Below, piece by piece: positions 1-7,013 of a DNA stretch of 9,402 bases (position 1 is the stretch's first letter; each line of letters begins with the position of its first letter). The translations under genes and the position numbers were made by a program. Source of the stretch: Tannerella sp. (GTDB lineage Bacteria > Bacteroidota > Bacteroidia > Bacteroidales > Tannerellaceae); assembly GCA_031282485.1 (NCBI GenBank), contig JAITDQ010000151.1, positions 1 to 9,402 of the forward strand, in the 5' to 3' direction. Below the pieces are notes generated by a model. The model saw nothing but the letters and a program-made list of their open reading frames with translations, was not told the origin of the DNA and searched no databases.

Positions 1-1365
1 GTACTCGCGGCGGCGCTTGAAAAGGGCGGTAATTACGCCGATTTGTTTTTTGAACATACGTTTTCGAACAATATCAGCCTCCAGGACGGGGCAGTCAACC
101 GCACTTATTCGAATATTGATTTCGGAATGGGCGTAAGGGTTGTTTCCGGCGACCAGACAGGATATGCTTACGTCGAAAATGTCACGCTTGAAGATATGGT
201 CAACGCGGCACGCACGGCAGCGCGTATAGCAAATGCCGGTGCAACGCCGGCGCCGGCCGCCTTGACGGAGATAAAGGTGAAAAACAACATGTATGATATA
301 AAAACTACGTGGGAAGATGTAGCCGTAAACACCAAAATGCCGTATCTGCAACGGATTAATGACAGGATGTTTGCGGCAGACAGCCGTGTGGCAAAGGTAG
401 CGGCCTGGTTTAACGACAGTACTTCACACATCATGTTCTGCAGTTCCGAAGGCCGGTATTACTACGATTACCGCCCAATGGCCATTATCGGCGCACAGTG
501 TATCATGATCGACGGCGAACGTACGGAAAGCAACAGCTCGTCACGGGCTTTACGCATGGGAGCGGAGTTTCTTACCGGCGAACTGATTGATACGATTGTG
601 GACGAAGCTATCGAAAAGACGTCCATCCTGTTCCGCGCCGTCAAACCCAAAGGCGGCGAGATGCCTGTCGTAATGGGAGCCGGAGGGTCGGGCATATTGC
701 TTCACGAAGCGATAGGACATGCTTTCGAAGCCGACTTCAACAGGAAAAATACGTCGATTTTCGCCGACAAACTGAACAGTAAAGTCTGCGATACGAACAT
801 AAATATCGTCGACGACGGCACAATCCCGTTTAACCGCGGGGCAGTCAATATCGACGACGAAGGCGTCGAAGGACAGAAAACGTACATCGTCCGCGAAGGA
901 ATGTTGACAAGTTACCTGCACGACCGCATAAGCGCCGGGTTCTACGGCGTCGAGCCGACGGGTAACGGACGGCGCGAATCGTTCCGCTGCATACCGATAC
1001 CGCGCATGCGCGCCACATACATGGAAGCCGGAAAATACAGCGAAGAAGAAATCATCGCTTCCGTGAAAAACGGCGTATACGTGTCGAATTTCACAAACGG
1101 ACAGGTGCAGATTGGCGCCGGCGACTTCACATTCTTCGTCAAAAACGGTTACCTCATCGAGAACGGGAAACTTACACAGCCGATTAAGGATATAAATATT
1201 ATAGGAAACGGACCGAAAGCGCTGGCCGACATCACCATGGTCGGTTCAAACTTCAAAATGGATGAAAGTTCGTGGACATGCGGCAAAGACAGCCAGTCAT
1301 GTCCCGTTACGCTCGGTATGCCGTCGGCGTTAGTCAGTAAACTTACAGTAGGAGGAGAAAGTTAA
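1..1365 (+). CDS. tldD: TldD, metalloprotease subunit (5' end outside the window)
   Basis: This is the catalytic subunit of the TldD/TldE (PmbA) heterodimeric zinc protease, a cytoplasmic enzyme that in E. coli trims unfolded peptides, matures microcin B17 and acts on the antitoxin CcdA. The reading frame is open from base 1 (VLAAALEKGGNYAD...), and this stretch matches the family N-terminus, so the gene starts upstream; the TTG at 43 is an internal Leu codon. About 454 residues are visible against 481 in E. coli TldD, so only a short N-terminal piece is missing. The zinc motif HEAIGH is coded by 703-720. The Cys that supplies the third zinc ligand in E. coli TldD has a counterpart in the TCGKD motif (Cys codon 1279-1281). 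The C-terminus (SALVSKLTVGGES) is typical of the family. The stop lies 2 bases before pmbA, which fits co-transcription and an obligate partner. The natural substrate in this organism is unknown. Confidence 0.95.
   Translation, partial: VLAAALEKGGNYADLFFEHTFSNNISLQDGAVNRTYSNIDFGMGVRVVSGDQTGYAYVENVTLEDMVNAARTAARIANAGATPAPAALTEIKVKNNMYDIKTTWEDVAVNTKMPYLQRINDRMFAADSRVAKVAAWFNDSTSHIMFCSSEGRYYYDYRPMAIIGAQCIMIDGERTESNSSSRALRMGAEFLTGELIDTIVDEAIEKTSILFRAVKPKGGEMPVVMGAGGSGILLHEAIGHAFEADFNRKNTSIFADKLNSKVCDTNINIVDDGTIPFNRGAVNIDDEGVEGQKTYIVREGMLTSYLHDRISAGFYGVEPTGNGRRESFRCIPIPRMRATYMEAGKYSEEEIIASVKNGVYVSNFTNGQVQIGAGDFTFFVKNGYLIENGKLTQPIKDINIIGNGPKALADITMVGSNFKMDESSWTCGKDSQSCPVTLGMPSALVSKLTVGGES
1350..1357 (+). 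promoter_or_regulatory. Strong Shine-Dalgarno sequence for pmbA
   Basis: AGGAGGAG lies inside the last codons of tldD (Val-Gly-Gly-Glu), 10 bases before the ATG at 1368. It fixes the pmbA start. It stands out because the other genes in this window start after A/T-rich leaders with no such motif. It could allow efficient reinitiation so that the two subunits are made in balanced amounts; that role is inference. Confidence 0.75.
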
Positions 1366-1367
1366 AT

Positions 1368-2687
1368 ATGATAACAAATAAACAGAAAGAACTGGCCCGG
1401 TGGGCTATGGAATACGCCCTTAAAAACGGTTGTCAAAGCGTGCGCCTGAGTTTATACAACAATTCGAGCGCATCGTTCGAAATACGCGATATGAAGATTG
1501 ACAGCCTGCAGCAATCGACCGAAAACGGGCTTTCGATACAGCTCTTTGTCGACGGCCGCTTCGGTTCCATTTCGACAAACCGCCTTGACAAAAAAGAACT
1601 TGAACGATTCATCGAAAACGGTATCGAATCGACCCGCTATCTGGCGGAAGACAAGGCGCGTACCCTGCCCGACGCAGACCTGTATTATAAAGGCGGAGGC
1701 GCAGACCTCCAGCTCTACGACAACAGGTTCGGCAGCATACAGCCGGACGACAAGGTGGCGCTCGCAATGAAGGTTTGTGATGAAATCACGGGCAAAGACC
1801 GTCGCATCGTATCGTCAGGCTCTTCGTATTCCGACGGCGACAGTTTCAGCTATCGCCTGGCGAGCAACGGTTTTGAAGGCGAATCGTCAAACTCATATTT
1901 CTCGCTCGCGGGAACAGCCAGCATAAAAGGCGAAGGCGACGCCCGTCCGAGTTCATACTGGTATGAAGCATCCTTATTCTACGACGAACTGAAGAAAGAC
2001 GGGATAGGCCAAAAAGCGCTCGAACGTTCGTTGAGCAAGTTAGGCCAGAAGAAAACGGATTCGGCAAAAATGTCGATGGTTGTCGATTTCATGAATTCGA
2101 CACGCCTGCTGTCGCCCGTTATCGGCGCAATCAACGGGTCGGCCATACAGCAGAAAAACTCGTTCCTCATCAATAAAAAAGGGGAAAAAGTGTTCGGCGA
2201 CAAAATGACGGTCGTCGACGAACCGCATCTTATCCGGTCGTCCGGGGCGCGTTATTTCGACAGCGAAGGCATTGCAACCCGGAAAATAAACGTCTTCGAC
2301 GCCGGCGTGCTTAATACATATTATATAGATACATACTACGCCAACAAACTTGAGACGCCGCAGACGATAAGTTCGCCTTCCATACTGACCGTGCCTCCCG
2401 GTGCAAAAGACCTGAACGGCCTCGTGGCCTCCGTCGATAAAGGTATTCTTGTAACAGGCTTCAACGGCGGAAACTGCAACCCGACAACGGGCGATTTCTC
2501 CTACGGGATAGAAGGGTTCCTTATCGAAAACGGGAAAACGACGCAGCCCATAAATGAAATGAACATCACGGGCAATATGATTTCGTTATGGAACAACCTC
2601 ATCGAAACCGGCAACGACGCTCGCCTGACATCAAACTGGCGGATACCGTCACTGCTGTTCGACAACGTTGATTTCAGCGGCATGTAA
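1368..2687 (+). CDS. pmbA: PmbA/TldE, partner subunit of the TldD protease
   Basis: This 439-residue protein (E. coli PmbA has 450) belongs to the same U62 peptidase family as TldD but is the non-metal-binding partner. No HExxxH motif is present. The corresponding region, around residues 240-260, reads FMNSTRLLSPVIGAINGSA. The C-terminal beta-rich half is well conserved: YIDTYYANKLETPQT near residues 320-334, NCNPTTGDFSYGIEGFLIEN near 370-390, and NEMNITGN near 400. In the heterodimer TldE completes the closed chamber around the TldD zinc site. The ATG at 1368 is chosen because it follows a strong AGGAGGAG by 10 bases and lies 2 bases after the tldD stop. A terminator follows 27 bases after the stop, so tldD-pmbA looks like the end of a transcription unit whose start lies upstream of the window. 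Confidence 0.94.
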   Translation: MITNKQKELARWAMEYALKNGCQSVRLSLYNNSSASFEIRDMKIDSLQQSTENGLSIQLFVDGRFGSISTNRLDKKELERFIENGIESTRYLAEDKARTLPDADLYYKGGGADLQLYDNRFGSIQPDDKVALAMKVCDEITGKDRRIVSSGSSYSDGDSFSYRLASNGFEGESSNSYFSLAGTASIKGEGDARPSSYWYEASLFYDELKKDGIGQKALERSLSKLGQKKTDSAKMSMVVDFMNSTRLLSPVIGAINGSAIQQKNSFLINKKGEKVFGDKMTVVDEPHLIRSSGARYFDSEGIATRKINVFDAGVLNTYYIDTYYANKLETPQTISSPSILTVPPGAKDLNGLVASVDKGILVTGFNGGNCNPTTGDFSYGIEGFLIENGKTTQPINEMNITGNMISLWNNLIETGNDARLTSNWRIPSLLFDNVDFSGM

Positions 2688-2713
2688 GCGTCCCGGTTCC
2701 ATATAAATTTAAC

Positions 2714-2750
2714 AAAGGTGCGCCGGATAATATCCCGGTGCACCTTTTTT
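2714..2750 (+). terminator. Rho-independent terminator after pmbA
   Basis: The arms at 2714-2726 and 2735-2747 pair over 13 bp with one G-T wobble (core AAGGTGC/GCACCTT plus CCGG/CCGG). The loop has 8 bases and a run of six T's (2745-2750) overlaps the foot of the stem. It ends the tldD-pmbA unit and separates it from the yhcH-like gene. Confidence 0.9.
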
Positions 2751-2753
2751 ATA

Positions 2754-2761
2754 TATGTTTG
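2754..2761 (+). promoter_or_regulatory. Possible -7 box upstream of the yhcH-like gene
   Basis: TATGTTTG matches the Bacteroidota -7 consensus TAnnTTTG exactly and lies just after the pmbA terminator. No TTG is seen at the expected -33 distance, because that region is the terminator stem. If used, it would give a leader of about 100 bases before the ATG at 2867. The evidence is weak. Confidence 0.3.
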
Positions 2762-2866
2762 TAACTATTTTGCACAACAGACTACAACAATGCATCGCAA
2801 AAACCGTTATCTATACATATTTATTGAGTGAATGTAACTTTAATGTATCACTAAAAACAGACAGTT

Positions 2867-3319
2867 ATGATATTAGATTCGTTAGCAAACTCACAGCAAT
2901 ATGAGTCATTGCATCCCCTTTTCAAAAAAGCCTTTGATTTCATCAAACACACCGATTTTTCACAACTAAAAGACGGTGTAGTCGAAACAGGCGACCCGCG
3001 CCTGTATTTTTCGATAACGCGCCTGAGAGGTAAAGACCCTCACGACGCCGTGCTCGAAACGCATAAAAAATATATTGACATACAGGCGCCTTTCGTCGGT
3101 GTCGAATCAATCGGCTGGAAAGCAGGCGATGAACTGATGATTATTTCGGAACCTTATGATGAAAAGAAAGATGTTATGTTTTATCACGACTTCCCCACCA
3201 CTTACACAAAACTTTACCCCGGACAGTTCGCCGTCTACTTCCCGGAAGACGGACACGCGCCGGGTATAGGACAGGGCGACATCCGGAAAGTAATAGCCAA
3301 AATTGCCGTCACAGAATAA
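2867..3319 (+). CDS. YhcH/YjgK/YiaL family protein (possible sugar anomerase)
   Basis: This 150-residue cytoplasmic protein fills the usual length of the YhcH/YjgK/YiaL (DUF386) family, a cupin-like beta fold that includes E. coli YhcH (NanQ, an N-acetylneuraminate anomerase) and EbgC. The family signature ETHKKYIDIQ is at residues 64-73 (E64, H66, D71, Q73). A second conserved His follows in FPEDGHAP (H130). In family structures these residues surround a metal and the sugar pocket. The C-terminus (IRKVIAKIAV) is also typical. The ATG at 2867 follows an A-rich leader without a Shine-Dalgarno sequence, which is common in Bacteroidota. The gene stands alone between a terminator and the acn promoter, with no nan or other sugar genes in the window. 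The family call is firm; the substrate is not, so no gene symbol is given. Confidence 0.88.
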   Translation: MILDSLANSQQYESLHPLFKKAFDFIKHTDFSQLKDGVVETGDPRLYFSITRLRGKDPHDAVLETHKKYIDIQAPFVGVESIGWKAGDELMIISEPYDEKKDVMFYHDFPTTYTKLYPGQFAVYFPEDGHAPGIGQGDIRKVIAKIAVTE

Positions 3320-3345
3320 CTTATTTCTTAAAAAAACAAAATATT

Positions 3346-3377
3346 CAATATGAATTACCGGAATTGTATTGTTTTTT
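3346..3377 (+). terminator. Weak hairpin with T run between yhcH-like gene and acn
   Basis: CAATATGAATT (3346-3356) pairs with AATTGTATTG (3362-3371) as a 9-bp stem with a small internal mismatch (TG against G) and the loop ACCGG. Six T's (3372-3377) follow directly, as in an intrinsic terminator for the yhcH-like gene. The stem is almost all A-T, so it may be inefficient. Its right arm contains the TTG proposed as the -33 element of the acn promoter, so an operator role is an alternative reading. Confidence 0.4.
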
Positions 3378-3397
3378 GAAAAACATTTATTACTTTG
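3369..3397 (+). promoter_or_regulatory. Promoter of the acn-icd-gltA unit
   Basis: TTG at 3369-3371 is followed after 18 bases by TTACTTTG (3390-3397), a 7 of 8 match to the Bacteroidota -7 consensus TAnnTTTG. The following GCC GCC-like context is common in Bacteroides promoters. Transcription would start near 3404, leaving an A/T-rich leader of about 35 bases before the acn ATG at 3439. Confidence 0.65.
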
Positions 3398-3438
3398 CCG
3401 CCTGTACAAAGTTGTAATTATTTCAAATAACAATAAAT

Positions 3439-5658
3439 ATGAAACTAAATTATTACACAACATTCTCACAGCGAGCAGATAATATCAAGTCTGTCATCAA
3501 AAAACCGTTGACACTGACCGAAAAGATATTATTCACGCATTTTTACGACGAAAACAATATAAAAACGTATGTAAGAGGGAAAGACTATGCCGGTTTCCGG
3601 CCTGACCGGGTCGCCATGCAGGATGCTACGGCTCAAATGGCAATCCTTCAGTTTATGATTTCAGGCAAGAAGCAGTCGGCCGTTCCCGCTTCCGTTCACT
3701 GCGACCACCTCATACAGGCTTACATAGGCGCGGCGGACGATTTGGACGCCGCAAAAACGACCAACAAAGAGGTTTACGATTTCCTGCAAAGCGCCTGCGA
3801 TAAATACGGCATTATTTTCTGGAAACCGGGAGCGGGAATTATTCACCAGACCGTTTTGGAAAACTATGCCTTCCCGGGCGGGATGATGATTGGAACGGAT
3901 TCGCATACCCCCAATGCGGGAGGGTTAGGCATGCTTGCCATTGGCGTTGGCGGCGCCGATGCGGTGGATGTAATGACCGGCATGGAATGGGAACTCAAAA
4001 TGCCGAATATCATTGGCGTCAAACTCACGGGCAAACTTTCCGGGTGGGCGTCGCCGAAAGACGTCATCCTCAAGCTGGCCGGAATACTTACCGTAAAAGG
4101 AGGCACAAACTCCGTAGTGGAATATTTCGGCGAAGGCACAAAAAACATATCGGCAACCGGGAAAGCAACGATTTGCAACATGGGAGCCGAAATCGGCGCA
4201 ACGTCATCCGTCTTTCCTTACGACGGGGAAATGGAACAATACCTCCTTGCTACGGGAAGAAGCGACATCGCAGAACAGGCCGGCACGGTAAAGGACTGCC
4301 TGAAAGCGGACGACGAAGTCCTCGCCCACCCCGAAAAATTTTACGACCGCGTAATAGAAATCGATTTGTCATCGCTGGAACCTTACGTGAACGGCCCGTT
4401 CACCCCCGATGCGGCAACGCCCATTTCCGAACTGGCCGGCAAAGTGAAAAAAACGGGCTATCCCGACAAAGTGGAGGTCGGACTGATTGGGTCATGCACG
4501 AACTCGTCTTATCAGGATTTAGACCGGGTTGCTTCACTGGCGCGTCAGGTAAAAGACAAAAACCTGACAATCCAAAGCCGGCTTATCGTCAACCCCGGTT
4601 CAAAAATGATAGAACACACGGATTCCGTAAAGATCATCGAAAATTCCGGCGCAAAAATAATGGCAAACGCCTGCGGGCCGTGCATCGGACAATGGAAACG
4701 CATCACGGACGATAATACCCGCCCCAACACGATTGTAAACTCCTTCAACCGCAATTTCGCCAAACGTGCGGACGGAAACCCGAATACCCATTCATTCGTC
4801 GCCTCGCCCGAAATAACAATGGCGCTGGCAATTGCCGGTTCACTCTCATTCAATCCGCTGAAAGACCGGCTGAAAAACAATGCCGGAGAATGGGTTTCAC
4901 TTGACCCTCCTTCGGGAAACAGGTTTCCGCCGAAAGGCTTCCCGGATGTCGAAAAAGGGTTTGTTACGCCCACGTTCAAAACGGAAAAAGTAATCGTTGC
5001 CCCCGGTTCCCAAAGGCTGCAACTGCTTCATCCGTTTCCGGCATGGGACGGGAAGGATTTTAAGGATATGCCGCTTTTAATCAAAACGAAAGGAAAATGT
5101 ACGACCGACCATATCTCAATGGCCGGGCAATGGCTGCGTTTCCGGGGGCACCTCGAAAACATCTCCGACAACCTGCTCATGGGCGCCGTCAACGCTTTTA
5201 ACGGGGAAACGAACCATGTCCCGAACCGTGAAACCGGCTCTTACGACACCGTATCGGCCGTGGCTAAATACTACAAGTCAAAAGGAATATCCTCTATCGT
5301 GATAGCCGAAGATAATTACGGGGAAGGTTCTTCGCGCGAACATGCGGCCATGGAACCGCGATTCCTCAACGTAAAGGTCATTCTGGCAAAATCATTTGCA
5401 AGGATTCACGAAACAAATCTGAAAAAACAGGGTATGCTCGCCGTCACGTTCTCAAACCCCGATGATTACGAAAAAGTACGCGAACATGATACGATAAGCA
5501 TAACCGGACTGACGGATTTTACGCCCAACAAACCATTAACGGCCGTTCTGGAACATTCCGACGGAACAAAAGAATCGTTTCACGTAAACCATACGTACAA
5601 CGATACGCAGATTGAGTGGTTTAAAGCAGGCTCCGCCCTGAATTATAATGCTGATTAA
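3439..5658 (+). CDS. acnA: Aconitate hydratase, mitochondrial type
   Basis: This enzyme converts citrate to isocitrate through cis-aconitate in the cytoplasm. At 739 residues it is close to mitochondrial aconitase and to the mitochondrial-like aconitase described in Bacteroides fragilis, and well short of the roughly 890-residue AcnA and 860-residue AcnB of E. coli. The three cysteines that hold the [4Fe-4S] cluster are C353 (GSCTNSS), C412 and C415 (ACGPCIG). Active-site motifs are HCDH at 87-90, [11 protein letters not shown] from 154, [10 protein letters not shown] from 554, FRGH with R569, and GEGSSREH with S631, S632 and R633. R569 and S631 correspond to R580 and S642 of pig aconitase. 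No signal or import peptide is seen. It is the first gene of a three-gene unit and icd begins 12 bases after its stop. The symbol follows B. fragilis usage and does not mean the E. coli AcnA subtype. Confidence 0.96.
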   Translation: MKLNYYTTFSQRADNIKSVIKKPLTLTEKILFTHFYDENNIKTYVRGKDYAGFRPDRVAMQDATAQMAILQFMISGKKQSAVPASVHCDHLIQAYIGAADDLDAAKTTNKEVYDFLQSACDKYGIIFWKPGAGIIHQTVLENYAFPGGMMIGTDSHTPNAGGLGMLAIGVGGADAVDVMTGMEWELKMPNIIGVKLTGKLSGWASPKDVILKLAGILTVKGGTNSVVEYFGEGTKNISATGKATICNMGAEIGATSSVFPYDGEMEQYLLATGRSDIAEQAGTVKDCLKADDEVLAHPEKFYDRVIEIDLSSLEPYVNGPFTPDAATPISELAGKVKKTGYPDKVEVGLIGSCTNSSYQDLDRVASLARQVKDKNLTIQSRLIVNPGSKMIEHTDSVKIIENSGAKIMANACGPCIGQWKRITDDNTRPNTIVNSFNRNFAKRADGNPNTHSFVASPEITMALAIAGSLSFNPLKDRLKNNAGEWVSLDPPSGNRFPPKGFPDVEKGFVTPTFKTEKVIVAPGSQRLQLLHPFPAWDGKDFKDMPLLIKTKGKCTTDHISMAGQWLRFRGHLENISDNLLMGAVNAFNGETNHVPNRETGSYDTVSAVAKYYKSKGISSIVIAEDNYGEGSSREHAAMEPRFLNVKVILAKSFARIHETNLKKQGMLAVTFSNPDDYEKVREHDTISITGLTDFTPNKPLTAVLEHSDGTKESFHVNHTYNDTQIEWFKAGSALNYNAD

Positions 5659-5670
5659 ACAATAAATCCT

Positions 5671-6939
5671 ATGGAAGAAAACAAATTAAAGATTCACGAC
5701 GGCAAATTAGCCGTCCCCGAAAACATCACGATACCGTTCATAACCGGCGACGGTATCGGTCGGGAAATAATGCCCGTATGTCAGGCGACGGTCAATGCGG
5801 CCGTTGCCAAAGCCTACGGAGGCAGCCGTTCGGTTATATGGAAAGAAGCGTCGGCAGGGGAAAAATCATTCCTCGAAAGCGGGGAATGGCTTCCCGAGGC
5901 AACATTAAAAATGTTCGACGAATATCTCATCGGCATCAAAGGCCCGCTGACGACGCCGGTTGGCGGCGGCATCCGGTCTATAAACGTCGCACTGCGCCAG
6001 AAGCTGGACCTTTACGTATGCCTGCGCCCCGTCCGGTGGTTCAACGGCGTTTTCACCCCGCTCAAAGAACCCTGGAATGTAAATATGACGGTTTTCCGCG
6101 AAAATACCGAAGACATATACGCGGGCATCGAATGGGATAAAGATACGCCCGAAGCCCGAAAGTTCCTCGACTTTTTACGCAGCGAAATGAACGTCACAAA
6201 AATCCGCTTCCCCGAAAGTTCGGCTTTCGGCGTGAAACCCGTATCGGAAGAAGGCTCCAAACGTCTCGTACGTTCCGCTATCCGGTACGCTTCCGACAAT
6301 CATCTGCCGAACGTGACCTTGGTACATAAAGGGAACATTATGAAATTTACCGAAGGCGGCTTCAAGCGCTGGGGATACGAAGTCGCGGAAGAAGAATTCG
6401 GCAGCGCCGTCTTTACCATGGCCGAATACGAACGTATCCGGAAAGCGCAAGGAAAAGATGCGGCTAAACAGGCGCTGGCCGACGCGGAAAAATCGGGAAA
6501 AATAATTATAAAGGACGTGATAGCCGATGCTTTCCTGCAAAACACGCTGTTGAAACCCGAAGAATATTCGGTTATTGCAACGCTAAACCTCAACGGCGAT
6601 TATATTTCCGACCAGCTGGCAGCCATGGTTGGAGGTATCGGCATCTCGCCGGGGGCAAATATCAACTATCTTACCGGACATGCCATTTTTGAAGCGACAC
6701 ACGGCACCGCGCCCGACATCGCGGGAGAAAACCGTGCAAACCCGTCATCGCTCCTGCTCTCTGCCGCAATGATGCTTGAATACATCCGGTGGGACAAAGC
6801 TTCCGAATTGATAACCAATGCCATGGAGCAATGTTTCACCGAAGGAAACGCGACTTCCGATTTGTCATCTTTCATGCCGAACGGAAAAAACCTCTCAACA
6901 ACTCAATTTCAACAGGCGTTGATTGAGAAAATGAATTAA
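5671..6939 (+). CDS. icd: Isocitrate dehydrogenase, E. coli Icd type, predicted NAD+-dependent
   Basis: This enzyme oxidises and decarboxylates isocitrate to 2-oxoglutarate. The 422-residue protein follows E. coli Icd (416) closely: the coenzyme loop FITGDGIGREI from residue 23, the substrate site GGGIRSINVALRQ (S103 matches S113, the residue AceK phosphorylates in E. coli), R109, R119 and R143, DIYAGIEW with Y150, and K220 in HKGNIMKFTEGG. Metal ligands are D286, D310 and D314. The residues that set coenzyme choice differ from NADP enzymes: D349, I350, A356, S396 and S400 stand where E. coli has K344, Y345, V351, Y391 and R395. Engineered NAD-specific E. coli Icd carries D, I, A, K and S there, so NAD+ use is predicted. 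The ATG at 5671 is 12 bases after the acn stop, within the same operon. Confidence 0.95.
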   Translation: MEENKLKIHDGKLAVPENITIPFITGDGIGREIMPVCQATVNAAVAKAYGGSRSVIWKEASAGEKSFLESGEWLPEATLKMFDEYLIGIKGPLTTPVGGGIRSINVALRQKLDLYVCLRPVRWFNGVFTPLKEPWNVNMTVFRENTEDIYAGIEWDKDTPEARKFLDFLRSEMNVTKIRFPESSAFGVKPVSEEGSKRLVRSAIRYASDNHLPNVTLVHKGNIMKFTEGGFKRWGYEVAEEEFGSAVFTMAEYERIRKAQGKDAAKQALADAEKSGKIIIKDVIADAFLQNTLLKPEEYSVIATLNLNGDYISDQLAAMVGGIGISPGANINYLTGHAIFEATHGTAPDIAGENRANPSSLLLSAAMMLEYIRWDKASELITNAMEQCFTEGNATSDLSSFMPNGKNLSTTQFQQALIEKMN

Positions 6940-6970
6940 GAATCAGAAAGCAATTGACCATATTCAAATA

Positions 6971-6988
6971 TGTAAATTCTGTAAATTA
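6971..6988 (+). repeat. Tandem 9-base repeat in the icd-gltA spacer
   Basis: TGTAAATTC is followed directly by TGTAAATTA, giving two head-to-tail copies of TGTAAATT in the 74-base spacer before gltA. A small inverted repeat CATATT/AATATG (6959-6972) overlaps the first copy. The spacer has no recognisable promoter. The pattern may be chance in A/T-rich sequence, or a small regulatory or mRNA-processing site. Confidence 0.4.
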
Positions 6989-7013
6989 CAACTATTAACT
7001 AAAAACTTTGATT

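Noticed and set aside
43..45. TTG at 43 as the tldD start.
   Set aside because: The frame is open to base 1 and the 14 residues before it fit the TldD N-terminus, so the gene begins upstream of the window.
2835..2842. TAACTTTA as the -7 box of the yhcH-like gene.
   Set aside because: The last base mismatches the key G and no TTG lies at a suitable distance upstream.
3987..4715. A 242-codon open frame on the + strand inside aconitase.
   Set aside because: It lies wholly within the well-conserved aconitase gene, and its product is low-complexity and Arg/His-rich, typical of a shifted frame.
4545..4979. Long antisense open frames inside acn, as also within tldD, icd and gltA.
   Set aside because: They mirror conserved genes, lack their own promoters or recognisable domains, and are explained by codon composition.
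5977..5979. Control of Icd by AceK phosphorylation at S103.
   Set aside because: The serine is part of the substrate site and is conserved in most Icd proteins; no aceK is in view and the NAD+ signature argues against a glyoxylate bypass.
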